DNA from: Deltaproteobacteria bacterium
GTDB taxonomy: Bacteria; Bdellovibrionota; UBA1018
Length of the DNA: 64,000 nt
Assembly: GCA_013286765.1 (NCBI GenBank)
Contig: JABDFB010000001.1
Coordinates: forward strand, 32,684-96,683
Direction: 5' to 3'
Below the pieces are notes generated by a model, which did not search any database, was not told where the DNA came from, and saw only the letters and a list, made by a program, of their open reading frames with translations. How positions within the stretch are numbered: the stretch's first letter is position 1; the number at the start of each line of letters is the position of its first letter. Of the stretch, positions 17,150-26,181 are shown piece after piece. Both the position numbers and the translations under genes were made by a program.

Positions 17150-17653
17150 AGTTCTCTCCTTGTCGATTTTTTATTCTGTGCTGAAGAGGTAGCATGTTCC
17201 ATACCGGCAAATATGGCTGAAGTCTTGTTCAAGCGCTGAAATAGAAGGTGCCGACAAGGCTCCAAAAAAAAGCAGGAATATCATTTGCACAGAAATACCC
17301 TTTGCTCCCAAATTTAATATGAGCACTACAGTCAAAAGGCTAAAACCTGTACCTAGCTACACCTAAGAGCTGAAATTGACTGATGAGGAATGGGAATATG
17401 CCTACGACGTCCCGCAAGGCTATTTGGGATGCCCAACTAATCGCGCTCTGGTAGTCAGCCACATTGAATACCGCCTTTTGTGGATCTACCACCCTGGACC
17501 TTTAGTTATTGGTAGTGTTAGACCATATCGTGATCAATATATATTATATAGTTATATAAAGGTGCAGTACCGACAGGGGGGCGTCGCAAAAGGATTCTTA
17601 CACTATTAAGAATCTCGCGTAATCAGTACCAAACCCTAATAGCCGCAAGGACC
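17150..17653. other. Intergenic region, no supported gene
   Basis: It holds the upstream region of the LppY/LpqO-like gene (its ribosome site GAGAG is at the left edge) and an AT-rich patch around 17538-17562 (runs of TATA) that could contain a promoter. A 77-codon open frame on the + strand (17376-17609) has no recognisable domain, no good ribosome site and no conserved-looking pattern. Nothing else is seen. Confidence 0.5.
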
Positions 17654-18073
17654 TTACCTATCTTGCGCAAGTTGGGCGTAAAAATTCGCTACGCTCTGCT
17701 TTTCCTCTTCCGATGCTAGGGTAAACTCGATTCCTGCTCGATAGGGGAAAGCCTGATCGGTGAGAACATGGCTGTTGACGTTAAATTCCTGAGACCACAT
17801 TATTTTTCCAGGAATGGTAATTTTCACAGGATAAGTAAAAGCCAGTTTAATCGGAAGCCCTTTAGCCAAGAGAGTCGCTGAGTAAACTCCCACACCATGT
17901 GTCGATAAATCTCTCAAAACAATACGAACCATCGTTTTTTCAGTTTGACCGGGGGTTGCCTTAGGATCGCCTTCAGATTCCGGTAGGTTGAACTCAAGGA
18001 CTGCAGTTATTCTTTTGAAGTGGATTGGAATTCTTGGTTTGGATCTTTCATTTCTTTTCATATTAGAACCCAA
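17654..18073 (-). CDS. PilZ-domain protein
   Basis: Probable cyclic-di-GMP receptor, 139 residues, single PilZ domain. The first half of the ligand motif is represented by basic residues 'RSKPRIPIHFKR' near the N-terminus, and the second by 'VLRDLSTHGVGVYS' (pattern D/N-x-S-x-x-G). The C-terminal part has 'YRAGIEFTLASEEE', matching the usual 'GVEFVDLSEEE' ending. The RxxxR spacing is not perfect, so ligand binding is likely but not certain. ATG 18061 is an alternative start. It lies downstream of an outer-membrane protein and a lipoprotein gene on the same strand. Confidence 0.75.
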   Translation of the reverse strand: MGSNMKRNERSKPRIPIHFKRITAVLEFNLPESEGDPKATPGQTEKTMVRIVLRDLSTHGVGVYSATLLAKGLPIKLAFTYPVKITIPGKIMWSQEFNVNSHVLTDQAFPYRAGIEFTLASEEEKQSVANFYAQLAQDR

Positions 18074-18104
18074 TTACCGAATCGTATCATTTAGAAGAGT
18101 TTTA

Positions 18105-19220
18105 TTAAATATGCAGACCGAAGGTAAGAGCGTATCTTCTATCCTCAAACGTTCCTGTGTTCAGTCCCAACTCTTCTCCGTATGTTGCGATGTCCAATGT
18201 TAGGTAATGGAAGTCTATTCCAAATCCAGCAGCTAAATAACCTTGGTTAATTCCGGCTCTGAATGCAAAAGACTTCCAGTGTGTTTCGGCACCAAGATGG
18301 ACTAATCGAAAGAAACTGCCGTTTGGGTTGTTAAGAACGTCGGTAAGTTCAAACGCTAGGACCGTGTCAGTCAGAAAAACCAGTTGTTTTCGTTCAGCGG
18401 CAACGCCCAGGCCATAGCTTCGAGGCTGCGAAATCGGATAGTTAGTGACTGACCCCATTTTGAATTGGAATTTATCATATTTTCCACCCAGAATATTCTG
18501 AATTGCGCCGCCTGCTCTAATTTTAAAATCAAGAAGTTCGGCAAAAGTATATGTGGCACCTAGGTCGAAGTCATACATACCACCCTGTCCGCCTAGGGAG
18601 GAAAGAGTAAGAGAAGTTCCCTGAACATAGTTAAGGAGGCTGTAATTAGGATTTGTGGAAACCCGATACATAACGTGTGCAGTAGCACCCACGGATAGGG
18701 CATCATCTTTGAGAAATTTGTACCCAAAAGTAAGTGCCGGTCCTGTGTCTACCAAAGCACCGAAATTCATATTATAGCTCTTTCGTATAAGACCGTTTGC
18801 TTGAATATTGGTAATCAAACCAAGTGCGATTGCCCATTTCCGATCTTCGTTCGAAGTAAGATAATATGCGGGAAGAATTAATTGCACTCTTCCGAACGAG
18901 TTATCTCCGGTGATTCCAGCAACTCTTGCAAGTGCATCGCCGCTGCCTGTAAGTTTGCTGACGTTGCTAATGGTGGTGCCTGTTGTTTCACCCGTGAGCT
19001 GAATGAGAGTAAATTTAGAGTAAGGGTTTGCGGTGACTCGAGCGGGATTATTAAAAAAGTTTTCATCAAAAATGCCAGTAGTCATACGGACGCCGCCCAT
19101 TCCTGAACTTCGAATACTCCAATAGGGGCGAATTATCTGATCCAAAGCAAATGCAGGTGTATTGGCAAAGCACGTGAATGCGCAAAGGCTCAATGCAAGC
19201 CATTTATTTCGAAATTGCAT
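18105..19220 (-). CDS. Outer-membrane beta-barrel protein (PorV/TraF/FadL-like)
   Basis: 371 residues with a signal peptide ending near 'ANTPAFALDQ'. The mature N-terminus 'IRSSGMGGVRMTTG' followed by 'FFNNPARVTANPYS' resembles the 'GMGGA-(A/F)...NPA' start of FadL/PorV-type barrels. Alternating aromatic beta strands follow, and the last residues 'RRYALTFGLHI' form a terminal strand. The function is unknown: hydrophobe transport or a structural barrel are both possible. It starts 2 bases after the stop of the upstream lipoprotein gene, so the two are co-expressed. Confidence 0.7.
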   Translation of the reverse strand: MQFRNKWLALSLCAFTCFANTPAFALDQIIRPYWSIRSSGMGGVRMTTGIFDENFFNNPARVTANPYSKFTLIQLTGETTGTTISNVSKLTGSGDALARVAGITGDNSFGRVQLILPAYYLTSNEDRKWAIALGLITNIQANGLIRKSYNMNFGALVDTGPALTFGYKFLKDDALSVGATAHVMYRVSTNPNYSLLNYVQGTSLTLSSLGGQGGMYDFDLGATYTFAELLDFKIRAGGAIQNILGGKYDKFQFKMGSVTNYPISQPRSYGLGVAAERKQLVFLTDTVLAFELTDVLNNPNGSFFRLVHLGAETHWKSFAFRAGINQGYLAAGFGIDFHYLTLDIATYGEELGLNTGTFEDRRYALTFGLHI

Positions 19221-19222
19221 TC

Positions 19223-20098
19223 TTATTCTCCTAGGTCCAATGTGAGTAACAGATGTCTGAATAGAGTTTTACTGGGAGTGGTGTCACTAGTGAGTAGTGT
19301 ATTACCCGCAGCTAACTGAGTTGCAAAAGATTTACTAGAACTCCCTAATTTGCCCGTTGCGCCCATTTCAGTGATAGCCGTATTAATCTGGCTTGCAGCT
19401 GTTAGAATCATTTGATAGGTCGGCTGATTATTGCTTCCGGTATTTTGAATCTGTGCAGTTGTGGCGGAATTTAAATCAATGGTTGCTCCGGATACAAACT
19501 GATTCCATGTGGGGGCAACACAATCCTCACTGATAGTCACGATGTCAGAATCAGCTGCGTTCTTGCAACCAGTCGGATTTGTAGCAAAGTCTGTTTTGTT
19601 TAAGATCCCTGGAGTTGTCGAATTCGACGTTTCCGCCAATATTTCGGCCAAGAAGGCTGATGCCGCAATGAATCTGACAAGGCCTCGTGTTGAAGAATCT
19701 TGGATAGAGGCCACTTTTTGATAGGCGCTAAACATAGCCAAACGCAGAGCGTAGCCTTGGCTTCCAGTTGCTAGATTTGAAGCTAATTTTGTTATGAATT
19801 GACCACCGTCTGTGGCTTGTCCAACAGCTGCTTGCAAGAAGGTAGACATCGAGGCACCATTTTGGGCCAAAATTTCAAAAGCTTCTTCAGAGTTCTGTGT
19901 GTCCGCTGAGTTTGTTGACAGCTGAGAATAATAATTATTTGCGCACGTAAAATCTCCATGATCAAAACAAGCTCTGGCTGCGGAAAGAAGCTGCACGTCA
20001 CCTGAAGGCTTATCCATAAAATTAAAAGCGTTACAACTCATTAACCCTAAGGAAAATGCAACCAAGAATAGACAAAATAATAGATATCTCTGCCTCAA
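19223..20098 (-). CDS. Lipoprotein with TPR-like N-terminal part
   Basis: 291 residues. The signal sequence ends in a lipobox 'SLGLMSCNAF', predicting lipidation at Cys22. The first ~60 mature residues ('LLSAARACFDHGDFTCANNY') resemble one tetratricopeptide-type helical pair; the rest is Ser/Thr/Asn/Gln-rich helical sequence without recognised family. It is the first gene of a two-gene unit with the outer-membrane barrel, so it may assist or partner that protein (inference). The homologous role is unknown. Confidence 0.65.
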   Translation of the reverse strand: MRQRYLLFCLFLVAFSLGLMSCNAFNFMDKPSGDVQLLSAARACFDHGDFTCANNYYSQLSTNSADTQNSEEAFEILAQNGASMSTFLQAAVGQATDGGQFITKLASNLATGSQGYALRLAMFSAYQKVASIQDSSTRGLVRFIAASAFLAEILAETSNSTTPGILNKTDFATNPTGCKNAADSDIVTISEDCVAPTWNQFVSGATIDLNSATTAQIQNTGSNNQPTYQMILTAASQINTAITEMGATGKLGSSSKSFATQLAAGNTLLTSDTTPSKTLFRHLLLTLDLGE

Positions 20099-20238
20099 GC
20101 GATACTCCCCTCCGTTTTAAAAAAAGTAATATTAGGAACAGTATGAGAGGGTGTGGATTTTGTAAAGTTTATCTTAACTAAATTTCGAAAGGAGTTATCC
20201 AAAGGAAATATCCAGAGGAAATAATACGACAAGCAAGA

Positions 20239-21675
20239 TCAGACCCAGTGATTTTGTTTTGCTACTGAAAGAACTTTCTCTTCCAACTCCTTTAGAGTTC
20301 CAGAATTCTCAATGATTACAGTGGCAAAAGGTTTCTTTTGTTCATCTGTCCACTGGGAATGTAAAATCTTTTCTGCAAGTTGTTGAGAAAACTGATTTCG
20401 TGCTACCAGCCGCTTAATGCGGAGAGATTCAGGTGCAGTCACTACAATCGTTCCGTGAAGTTCTTTGTACCGTCCCGTTTCGATCAAGAGTGTCGCTTCA
20501 TAAGCAATTACTTTGTGCCGAGGGGCCAATTCGAGAATTTTCTTTCGACTTTCTTTCCGTATATAAGGATGGAGAATTTGTTCCAAGTCTTTGCGCGCTG
20601 ATGCATCGGAGAAGATTAAATCGCGTAGTTGATTTCGATCAAGCGACCCAAACCTCTTCTTTATCGCATCAATGACTTCGAAATTCGTTTCCATCAGTTG
20701 GCGAGAAATTTGATCAGCATCGATTACAGGTATATTTAAGTTATGTAAAAATAATCCAACAGCCGACTTCCCGGATGCAATTCCACCCGTTAATCCCCAG
20801 ACTTGAGTTTTCTCAAGTTGCTTCGATTCATTCCACAACTGATCCATCTCAGGTAAAGATGACTCTTCTGGATTTTTCCCCTGATCCTTTAGCCTGCTTT
20901 CGACATGTCGAAATCTTCTTTCGAATTTGCTCAAAGTTGATCTCAGTGCATTCTCCGGACTGATCTTTAGTAAGTAAGCTACGTTGCACAGACTGAAAAA
21001 CAAATCACCTAATTCTGATTCAACATGCTTTTTCGCCTGGTCTCCTGTCTGATCGTCTTTATGCTTTTCCCTATTTTTTTCAAATTCAAGGATCTCTGTT
21101 TTGAGTTCCGCCAACTCCTCTTCCAATTTCTCTACAGGGCCCTGGAGATCCGACCACTGAAATCCAACCTTTGTAACTTTTTCGATCACACGAGCGGCGC
21201 GTTGAAGGGCCGGTAGGCCGCGCGGTACTCCATCCAAAATGCTTGCGTCGGGTTGGGTTCCTGATTTTTCCTTAGCTTTCTCTTTTTCCCATCGTTGAAA
21301 AGCGAGCTCCTCCGTATGTGCTTTGGCGTCACCAAAAACATGGGGATGCCGTCGTACCAGTTTTTCGTTTAAAAACTGTGCGACATCATAGAAATTAAAA
21401 GCGTTCATTTCGTCTGCCATTTCAGAATGAAGTAGGACCTGCATCAAAAGATCGCCGAGCTCCTCTTTCAGGTGAGTTCGGACTGGCTCTGTCTTTACCT
21501 CTTCCTGCTTAGCGATTTGATCGAGAATATCTAAAACTTCATAGGCCTCTTCAATGAGATAGGGCCTAATACTTTGGTGCGTTTGAGCACCATCCCACGG
21601 ACAACCGCCTGGGGCGCGCAGCCGATGGACGGTTTGAATCAGTTCTGCTAGGATACTGGCTTGGGTTTCGTTCAT
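20239..21675 (-). CDS. mazG-coaE: MazG nucleotide pyrophosphohydrolase fused to dephospho-CoA kinase CoaE
   Basis: One frame of 478 residues joins two enzymes. Residues ~1-285 are MazG (NTP pyrophosphohydrolase): 'LRAPGGCPWDGAQTHQS', 'YLIEEAYEVLDIL' and 'HLKEELGDLLMQVLLHSE' in the first half, and the second MazG repeat with 'VESELGDLFFSLCNVAYLL'. From ~290 on comes a complete CoaE: P-loop 'GLTGGIASGKSAVG', 'VIDADQISRQL', 'YEATLLIETGRYKEL' and 'VVTAPESLRIKRLVAR'. CoaE makes the last step of coenzyme A synthesis. The start ATG at 21675 is chosen because MazG homology begins there; the frame is open 58 codons further, overlapping ybeY. The start codon overlaps the divergent ybeY start. Confidence 0.9.
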   Translation of the reverse strand: MNETQASILAELIQTVHRLRAPGGCPWDGAQTHQSIRPYLIEEAYEVLDILDQIAKQEEVKTEPVRTHLKEELGDLLMQVLLHSEMADEMNAFNFYDVAQFLNEKLVRRHPHVFGDAKAHTEELAFQRWEKEKAKEKSGTQPDASILDGVPRGLPALQRAARVIEKVTKVGFQWSDLQGPVEKLEEELAELKTEILEFEKNREKHKDDQTGDQAKKHVESELGDLFFSLCNVAYLLKISPENALRSTLSKFERRFRHVESRLKDQGKNPEESSLPEMDQLWNESKQLEKTQVWGLTGGIASGKSAVGLFLHNLNIPVIDADQISRQLMETNFEVIDAIKKRFGSLDRNQLRDLIFSDASARKDLEQILHPYIRKESRKKILELAPRHKVIAYEATLLIETGRYKELHGTIVVTAPESLRIKRLVARNQFSQQLAEKILHSQWTDEQKKPFATVIIENSGTLKELEEKVLSVAKQNHWV

Positions 21676-22174
21676 GGGAGATAGAAATACACCAAGTTTT
21701 GAATTTTGGCAGAACTTAGCAGAGCGACGGATGCAAAAAATCCTAAGATACGCTTTTGCAGCAACTGGCCTACGCCGCTTGGGTCCGACCCAAACGCCAT
21801 GGCAGGCGAGCGTACGCTTTGTCAACCGACCAAAAATGGCTCGACTCAACTACCAGTACCGCCGCAAGAAATATCCTACTGACGTCTTGAGCTTCCCGTC
21901 TTTCGGGCCGTTCCGAAAAGCTGGGATTCTCGGAGAAATCGTGATTTGCCTTCCTGTGCTAAAGGCACAAGCATTGCGATCGCATAAATTCGGCCCGGAA
22001 CTCGAACTCGACGTGCTCTTAGTCCATGGCCTGCTCCATTTGCTGGGTTTAGATCATGAGCGAAACGCTCAGGAAGCGCGCAAGATGAGTAGATGGGAGC
22101 TTTATTTATTAAATAAGCTGAAGGCCCCAACTTCGGATTTGGGTTTAATAGATAGATCCATAGCAAAAGTTTAA
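21674..22174 (+). CDS. ybeY: Endoribonuclease YbeY
   Basis: Zinc-dependent endoribonuclease for 16S rRNA 3'-end maturation and late ribosome quality control. The metal motif is complete: 'VHGLLHLLGLDHE' (H-x3-H-x5-H), with the upstream conserved 'YRRKKYPTDVLSFPSF' and 'LGEIVICLPV'. It has 166 residues. ATG 21674 overlaps the start codon of the divergent mazG-coaE gene; ATG 21731 would give a shorter protein lacking the usual N-terminal helix, so 21674 is kept although no clear ribosome site precedes it. It is followed by prfB on the same strand. Confidence 0.92.
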   Translation: MGDRNTPSFEFWQNLAERRMQKILRYAFAATGLRRLGPTQTPWQASVRFVNRPKMARLNYQYRRKKYPTDVLSFPSFGPFRKAGILGEIVICLPVLKAQALRSHKFGPELELDVLLVHGLLHLLGLDHERNAQEARKMSRWELYLLNKLKAPTSDLGLIDRSIAKV

Positions 22175-22273
22175 ATTGCGATTTGAGTTCTCAGGGGAGC
22201 TTGGCATTTGCGCACCTAGAATTGATAGGAATGCACTTGAACTGCGGCTGAGGGTCCTGTAATTAGGAGGGCT

Positions 22274-23441
22274 ATGGCAACTTTATCCGGTCTGACCGTT
22301 CTTTCTCCGTACGAAATTGATACTCGATTAAGCGAGTTGAGCCAGAAACTAGATTTCCTACGAGGTTCGCTTTGACCTCGCTTCAAAACAAAGGCGCATT
22401 CAGGAGCTGACGGATTTATCCCTGCGAGACGGCTTTTGGAATGACCACCGAAAAGCCAAGACTCTGACACAGGAAAAATCACGGCTCGAATCTGAAATCA
22501 AGGAATTCACTGAGCTCGAGGGCGCATTTAACGATGCTCAGACACTCTTCGAATTGGCGAAGGAAGAAAAAGACGAGAAAGCACTAACGGAAGTCTCAGA
22601 GTTAGTTACTAAGCTCGCGCCACAGTTCGAGCGGGTCGAATTTCATAAAATGCTCTCCGAAGAAGGGGACCCGAAAAACGCCATCCTCACCATCAATGCC
22701 GGTGCAGGTGGAACAGAGTCGCAAGACTGGGCGCAGATGCTATTGCGCATGTACCAGCGTTGGGCTCAGGATAAGGGCTTTCGGGTAGAGTTGATCGATG
22801 CACTGACAGGTGAAGAAGCCGGTATCAAGAACGCCACTCTCAATATTATTGGTCCCTACGCCTATGGACTTCTCAAATCAGAAGCGGGTGTGCATCGTCT
22901 GGTGAGAATCTCACCATTTGATTCGAACGCAAGGCGTCATACCTCTTTCTCCAGTGTTTTTGTGACCCCCGAAGTGGATGATGATTTTGAAGTGGTAATC
23001 AATCCCGCCGATCTACGTATCGACGTATACCGCGCCGGTGGAAAAGGTGGCCAAGGCGTAAACACGACCGACTCTGCGGTTCGAATTACCCACATGCCAT
23101 CGGGGATTGTTGTAGCTTGCCAGCAAGAACGATCGCAGATCAAAAATAAAGATCTCGCGATGAAAGTTCTGCGATCGCGCCTTTACGAACGTTACCTAGA
23201 AGAAGAGCGGAAAAAACAAGCTGCGATCGAAGAGACTAAAAAGGATATCGCTTGGGGCAGTCAAATTCGGTCTTATGTTCTGCATCCATATAGAATGGTG
23301 AAAGACCACCGCACCGGATTCTCCGTTGCTACTGCCGAAAAAGTTTTGGACGGTGAACTCGATGAATTCATACGTTCGTTTCTCACTTGTCGAATTACGG
23401 GGCAGTGGGCAAAAACTGGAGCGACAGACGACCTAACATAG
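22274..23441 (+). CDS. prfB: Peptide chain release factor RF2 with programmed +1 frameshift
   Basis: RF2 ends translation at UGA and UAA. Frame 1 starts at ATG 22274 (AGGAGG at 22265-22270) and runs 33 codons to CTT-TGA (22370-22375). Reading continues in the +1 frame from GAC at 22374, giving 388 residues in all. The slippery CTTTGAC and a Shine-Dalgarno-like GAGG four bases before it match the classical prfB autoregulatory frameshift, where low RF2 lets the ribosome shift. The catalytic GGQ loop is present ('RAGGKGGQGVNTTDSAVR'). The mature body is normal for RF2. The gene follows ybeY after 99 bases. Confidence 0.96.
22362..22376 (+). promoter_or_regulatory. Programmed +1 frameshift site of prfB
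   Basis: GAGG (22362-22365), a 4-base spacer and CTT-TGA-C (22370-22376) form the RF2 autoregulation site. The UGA codon after the 33rd codon is bypassed by a +1 shift of the peptidyl-tRNA on CUU. The downstream frame encodes the rest of RF2, which confirms the site. Confidence 0.93.
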
Positions 23442-23497
23442 GTTAAGATACCGAATGGACAGTTGGTGAAAGGCTGTTCATTCAATCTATTTAACCT
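23440..23497 (+). other. Two-part inverted repeat after prfB
   Basis: An outer stem AGGTTAA (23440-23446) / TTAACCT (23491-23497) encloses an inner stem GAATGGACAG (23453-23462) / CTGTTCATTC (23474-23483, one G-T pair). It overlaps the prfB stop codon and ends just before the ribosome site of the next gene. There is no T-tract, so it may be an mRNA-stabilising or attenuating structure. Confidence 0.4.
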
Positions 23498-23509
23498 GGA
23501 GTCGTTCAT

Positions 23510-24472
23510 ATGGGGAAGTCGAGCACAGGGAGCAATAAATCAAGTCATACGCAAAGCAGCGGGGCACAATCAGAAAAACAAAGTGACGATTACGATGCGC
23601 ATCGTAGTAAAAACAAAAATAGTCGTCCTACCGGCAATGGAATTCAGGGCGATTTCGTAAAAAAGCTCGAACCTTTTCTCGAGGGTCTCTACAAATATTA
23701 TTTTCGTTGTGACGTTACCGGTTGGGAAAATATGCCGGCGGATAAAGCGTTGTTTGTAGGCAATCACAATGGAATGATTACTTACGAAGTATTGATGATG
23801 TTCTACGCTTGGTGGAAAAAATTTGGCAATGAGCGAAAAGCCTTAGGTTTAGCGCATAATGTCGCGTTAAATAATCCGTTCTTTAAGTGGCTAATTCCAA
23901 AAATTGGTGCAATTCCCGCAAATCCTGAAAAGGCTTTAGCAGCTCTGAATAATGGCTATTCTTTACTTGTGTATCCCGGGGGGGAGAAAGAGGCATTTAG
24001 GCCCTACACTGAACGAAAGAAAGTCGATTTCTATCAGCGAAAGGGTTTTATTCGTCTCGCGCTCAACGCGAAGGTGCCTATCGTTCCAGTTGTGAGCATC
24101 GGGGCTCACGAGAGCTACGTCATCCTTAGCCGTGGCGAAGAAATCGCCAAGAGACTGGGCTTATATGACAAGTATCGCTTACATGGAGTTCCCATCACTT
24201 TTCGATCGCTCTTTTTGATGTGGTGTCTGACAACGGGCGTTTTTACTTTCTTCCCGCTGCTCTTGGTTCCATCTGTGGCGCTGAGTTTATTCATCCCCAT
24301 GCCCGCTAAAATGACTTTTAAAATTCTGCCGCCTATCGATGTGACTGCTTTGTACGATCACTCAAAAGATGAGGAGTCTAATCTCCAGACTATCTATAAT
24401 CATATCTTAGCGGCGATGCAGAGCGCCCTGACGGAAGGCTATGCGCAGCGGAGACTTCCGGTTATAGGGTGA
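23510..24472 (+). CDS. Lysophospholipid acyltransferase-family protein (MGAT/PlsC-like)
   Basis: Glycerolipid acyltransferase of the LPLAT superfamily, 320 residues. The acceptor motif region is 'ALFVGNHNGMITYE' (the usual NHxxxxD, here with Thr-Tyr-Glu following), the second block is 'LLVYPGGEKEAFRP' (usual PGGxREA) and the third is 'KVPIVPVVSIGAHESY'. This combination is closest to the MGAT/TMEM68-like branch. The first ~45 residues are Ser/Lys/Asn-rich and low-complexity. A hydrophobic segment lies at about 240-262. The substrate cannot be told; the DES1-like desaturase elsewhere in the window hints at unusual lipids but is not linked. Confidence 0.78.
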   Translation: MGKSSTGSNKSSHTQSSGAQSEKQSDDYDAHRSKNKNSRPTGNGIQGDFVKKLEPFLEGLYKYYFRCDVTGWENMPADKALFVGNHNGMITYEVLMMFYAWWKKFGNERKALGLAHNVALNNPFFKWLIPKIGAIPANPEKALAALNNGYSLLVYPGGEKEAFRPYTERKKVDFYQRKGFIRLALNAKVPIVPVVSIGAHESYVILSRGEEIAKRLGLYDKYRLHGVPITFRSLFLMWCLTTGVFTFFPLLLVPSVALSLFIPMPAKMTFKILPPIDVTALYDHSKDEESNLQTIYNHILAAMQSALTEGYAQRRLPVIG

Positions 24473-24528
24473 CGAGAGGTCAGCGGTGCGTCTTCAGAAA
24501 GCGTCCGTTGTGAATGATGAACTGCGTG

Positions 24529-25122
24529 TCATTGAGATTGGGATTGGGATAGAGATGGCGAAGAGATCTTGACGACGGCGTGAACGACAGCTTCCTTTAC
24601 TTTTTGGACTTCTTCTTTCGAAGTACCGTCGCCTAATTCAGTGTGAATTGTCTGATAGAGATAGTCGAGGCTCGTTTTGCCCTGCTGTAGGTTCTGTCCT
24701 ATTTGGAAGCTAAGATTTCTGGCAAAGCTCTCATCGTAGCCAATATTCCGAAGCTCTTCGATGAGAAAATCATGAAACTTAGTGAAGTTATAAATGTTCT
24801 CCTTATTTTCCTCTGCGGTAACAGGTGGCTGCTGATGGGACTTCGCTAATTTCGCGCTGTTTCCACTGGCAGACCCAATTGCTTTGGGGGCCGGCGCTTG
24901 GGTGGAATCAATAGGCTGAGAGGCCTTGATGCTCTTAAGATGGGCTTCGGACTTTACGTTGTTTTGCAAGCCGTTTAGATCCGCACCTTTGTTTTGGACC
25001 ATATATCCTGTTATGGCTGAGATAACAGCAATTATAAATAAAAAAAAGATAATCAAAAAAACGGGAATTGATTTAGGCTTTTTATTGAGTAAGGTTAGCA
25101 TTTCAATCAATTCCCGTAGCAT
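24529..25122 (-). CDS. Single-pass membrane protein, unknown function
   Basis: 197 residues: a short cytoplasmic N-terminus, one membrane helix (about residues 19-40, 'IPVFLIIFFLFIIAVISAI'), a flexible Ala/Ser/Gln/Pro linker of ~65 residues and a helical C-terminal domain ('FHDFLIEELRNIGYDESFAR') ending in an unusual Ser-Gln repeat. No family is recognised. It lies 13 bases after a small secreted Cys-rich protein gene on the same strand, so the two form a unit. The topology predicts that the C-terminal domain is periplasmic. Confidence 0.55.
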   Translation of the reverse strand: MLRELIEMLTLLNKKPKSIPVFLIIFFLFIIAVISAITGYMVQNKGADLNGLQNNVKSEAHLKSIKASQPIDSTQAPAPKAIGSASGNSAKLAKSHQQPPVTAEENKENIYNFTKFHDFLIEELRNIGYDESFARNLSFQIGQNLQQGKTSLDYLYQTIHTELGDGTSKEEVQKVKEAVVHAVVKISSPSLSQSQSQ

Positions 25123-25135
25123 TATTGATCCTTTC

Positions 25136-25522
25136 TTACCAGCAGCTGCTTAGGTAGAAGCTGATGGAACGAGCCTCTTCATCTCGCTTGCCTTCATGGT
25201 AGGTGTTTTTGCAGCAATCCTGCATTTGCAACGAGATTCTGGCTTGATTACAGTCTGAGAATCCTCCTCCTGATACCTGGCAGGTTTTTCCAATCGCGAG
25301 TTTTCCCCAGCAGGAGTGCGTTCCAGTAGCAGATTTAAATGCAGGAACAGTTCCTGGTCCGCTGGGAGCTCGTGGAAAGCCAGGCCCAGGGAATCCTATG
25401 GGAGGTCCCATAAAAGCGTCATCCTGAAAATCCCGCGAAGTTTGTGGAGAGTCTGTGAAGGCAGACGCTGTGAGTACTAAAAAAGATAAAACACTAGCTG
25501 TTAATATTTTAAGACGATTCAT
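25136..25522 (-). CDS. Small secreted cysteine-rich protein, unknown function
   Basis: 128 residues with a signal peptide ending near 'VLTASAFTDS'. The mature part starts with a Gly/Pro/Phe-rich stretch (residues 38-58) and ends in a domain with six Cys ('SCWGKLAIGKTCQVSGGG' and 'MQDCCKNTYHE', last residues SSCW), able to form three disulfides in the periplasm or outside. No homologous family is recognised. It is first in a unit with the membrane protein downstream. Confidence 0.55.
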   Translation of the reverse strand: MNRLKILTASVLSFLVLTASAFTDSPQTSRDFQDDAFMGPPIGFPGPGFPRAPSGPGTVPAFKSATGTHSCWGKLAIGKTCQVSGGGFSDCNQARISLQMQDCCKNTYHEGKRDEEARSISFYLSSCW

Positions 25523-25897
25523 AAAAATTATTTCCCCTTGCTTAGTAGATGTCGTGTGAATGAAACATGCAGGCGGCTTGTTTTATTGCAACACGGAATA
25601 ACGCAGGTGCTTCAGTTCGTCAAGATGGATTATAAAATAATTTATGAATATTATTTAACAATATAAATATTATTATAAGAATAACTTTAATTTTAATGCG
25701 CCTTTAGAAAACGTACTTAAATCTCGTGACATGGCGTCGGACCTTCAACAAAAGGCGCGTGCGAACGGTTTTTTAGAATGTGCAGTTCTGCATGGGGCAG
25801 GTGATCTTGCGTTGACATAATCCTCTAACTAAAGAAAGAGGATTCCCTTGGTGCTTTCGCCACCCTTATGTATCGCCGGCGTGAACGACGGCGTTTA
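25523..25897. other. AT-rich intergenic region
   Basis: Very AT-rich around 25630-25700. It contains an 8-bp inverted repeat AATCCTCT/AGAGGATT (25819-25826, 25837-25844) and a short CGCCG/CGGCG repeat near 25875-25893. No gene of its own is supported; it probably carries the promoter of the Cys-rich secreted protein on the minus strand. Confidence 0.45.
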
Positions 25898-26077
25898 AAA
25901 AATGAAATTTATGATAAAAGTTTTCACCGCATCCGGAAAAGCCAGACAGTATTCTAGACTGAGCATCCCTCCCAAAGACTGGCCGAGCAAGTGAATTTTC
26001 TTTAGCCCGAGACTCTGCCGCAAAATGTATGGACTGGAGCGTATCCTGAAATGCATTAGATGGACATCACAGCCCAC
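25895..26077 (-). pseudogene. Remnant of a proline iminopeptidase-like alpha/beta hydrolase
   Basis: A 60-codon open frame contains the nucleophile elbow of an alpha/beta hydrolase, 'LGLKKIHLLGQSLGGMLSLE' followed by 'YCLAFPDAVK', very like proline iminopeptidase/aminoacrylate hydrolase proteins (usually ~290 residues). Nothing before or after the elbow is preserved in any frame, and the frame runs into a stop after 'TFIINFIF'. It is a decayed gene fragment close to tRNA-Asp, in the accessory stretch. Confidence 0.65.
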
Positions 26078-26181
26078 CTGAAACTAGCGGCAACCAACAT
26101 GCAGCATTAAAAATGACAATATTTGAAAACCAATTGACATTGCCCCTATCCTAGAATACTTGTTGCTCTTCCGTAAAGCGC

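Noticed and set aside
17376..17609. 77-codon open frame in the gap upstream of the LppY/LpqO-like gene
   Set aside because: No ribosome site and no domain; composition does not look coding.
24570..25890. 13-base repeat CGGCGTGAACGAC at about 24577 and 25878
   Set aside because: A match of this length is expected by chance in 64 kb, and the contexts differ.
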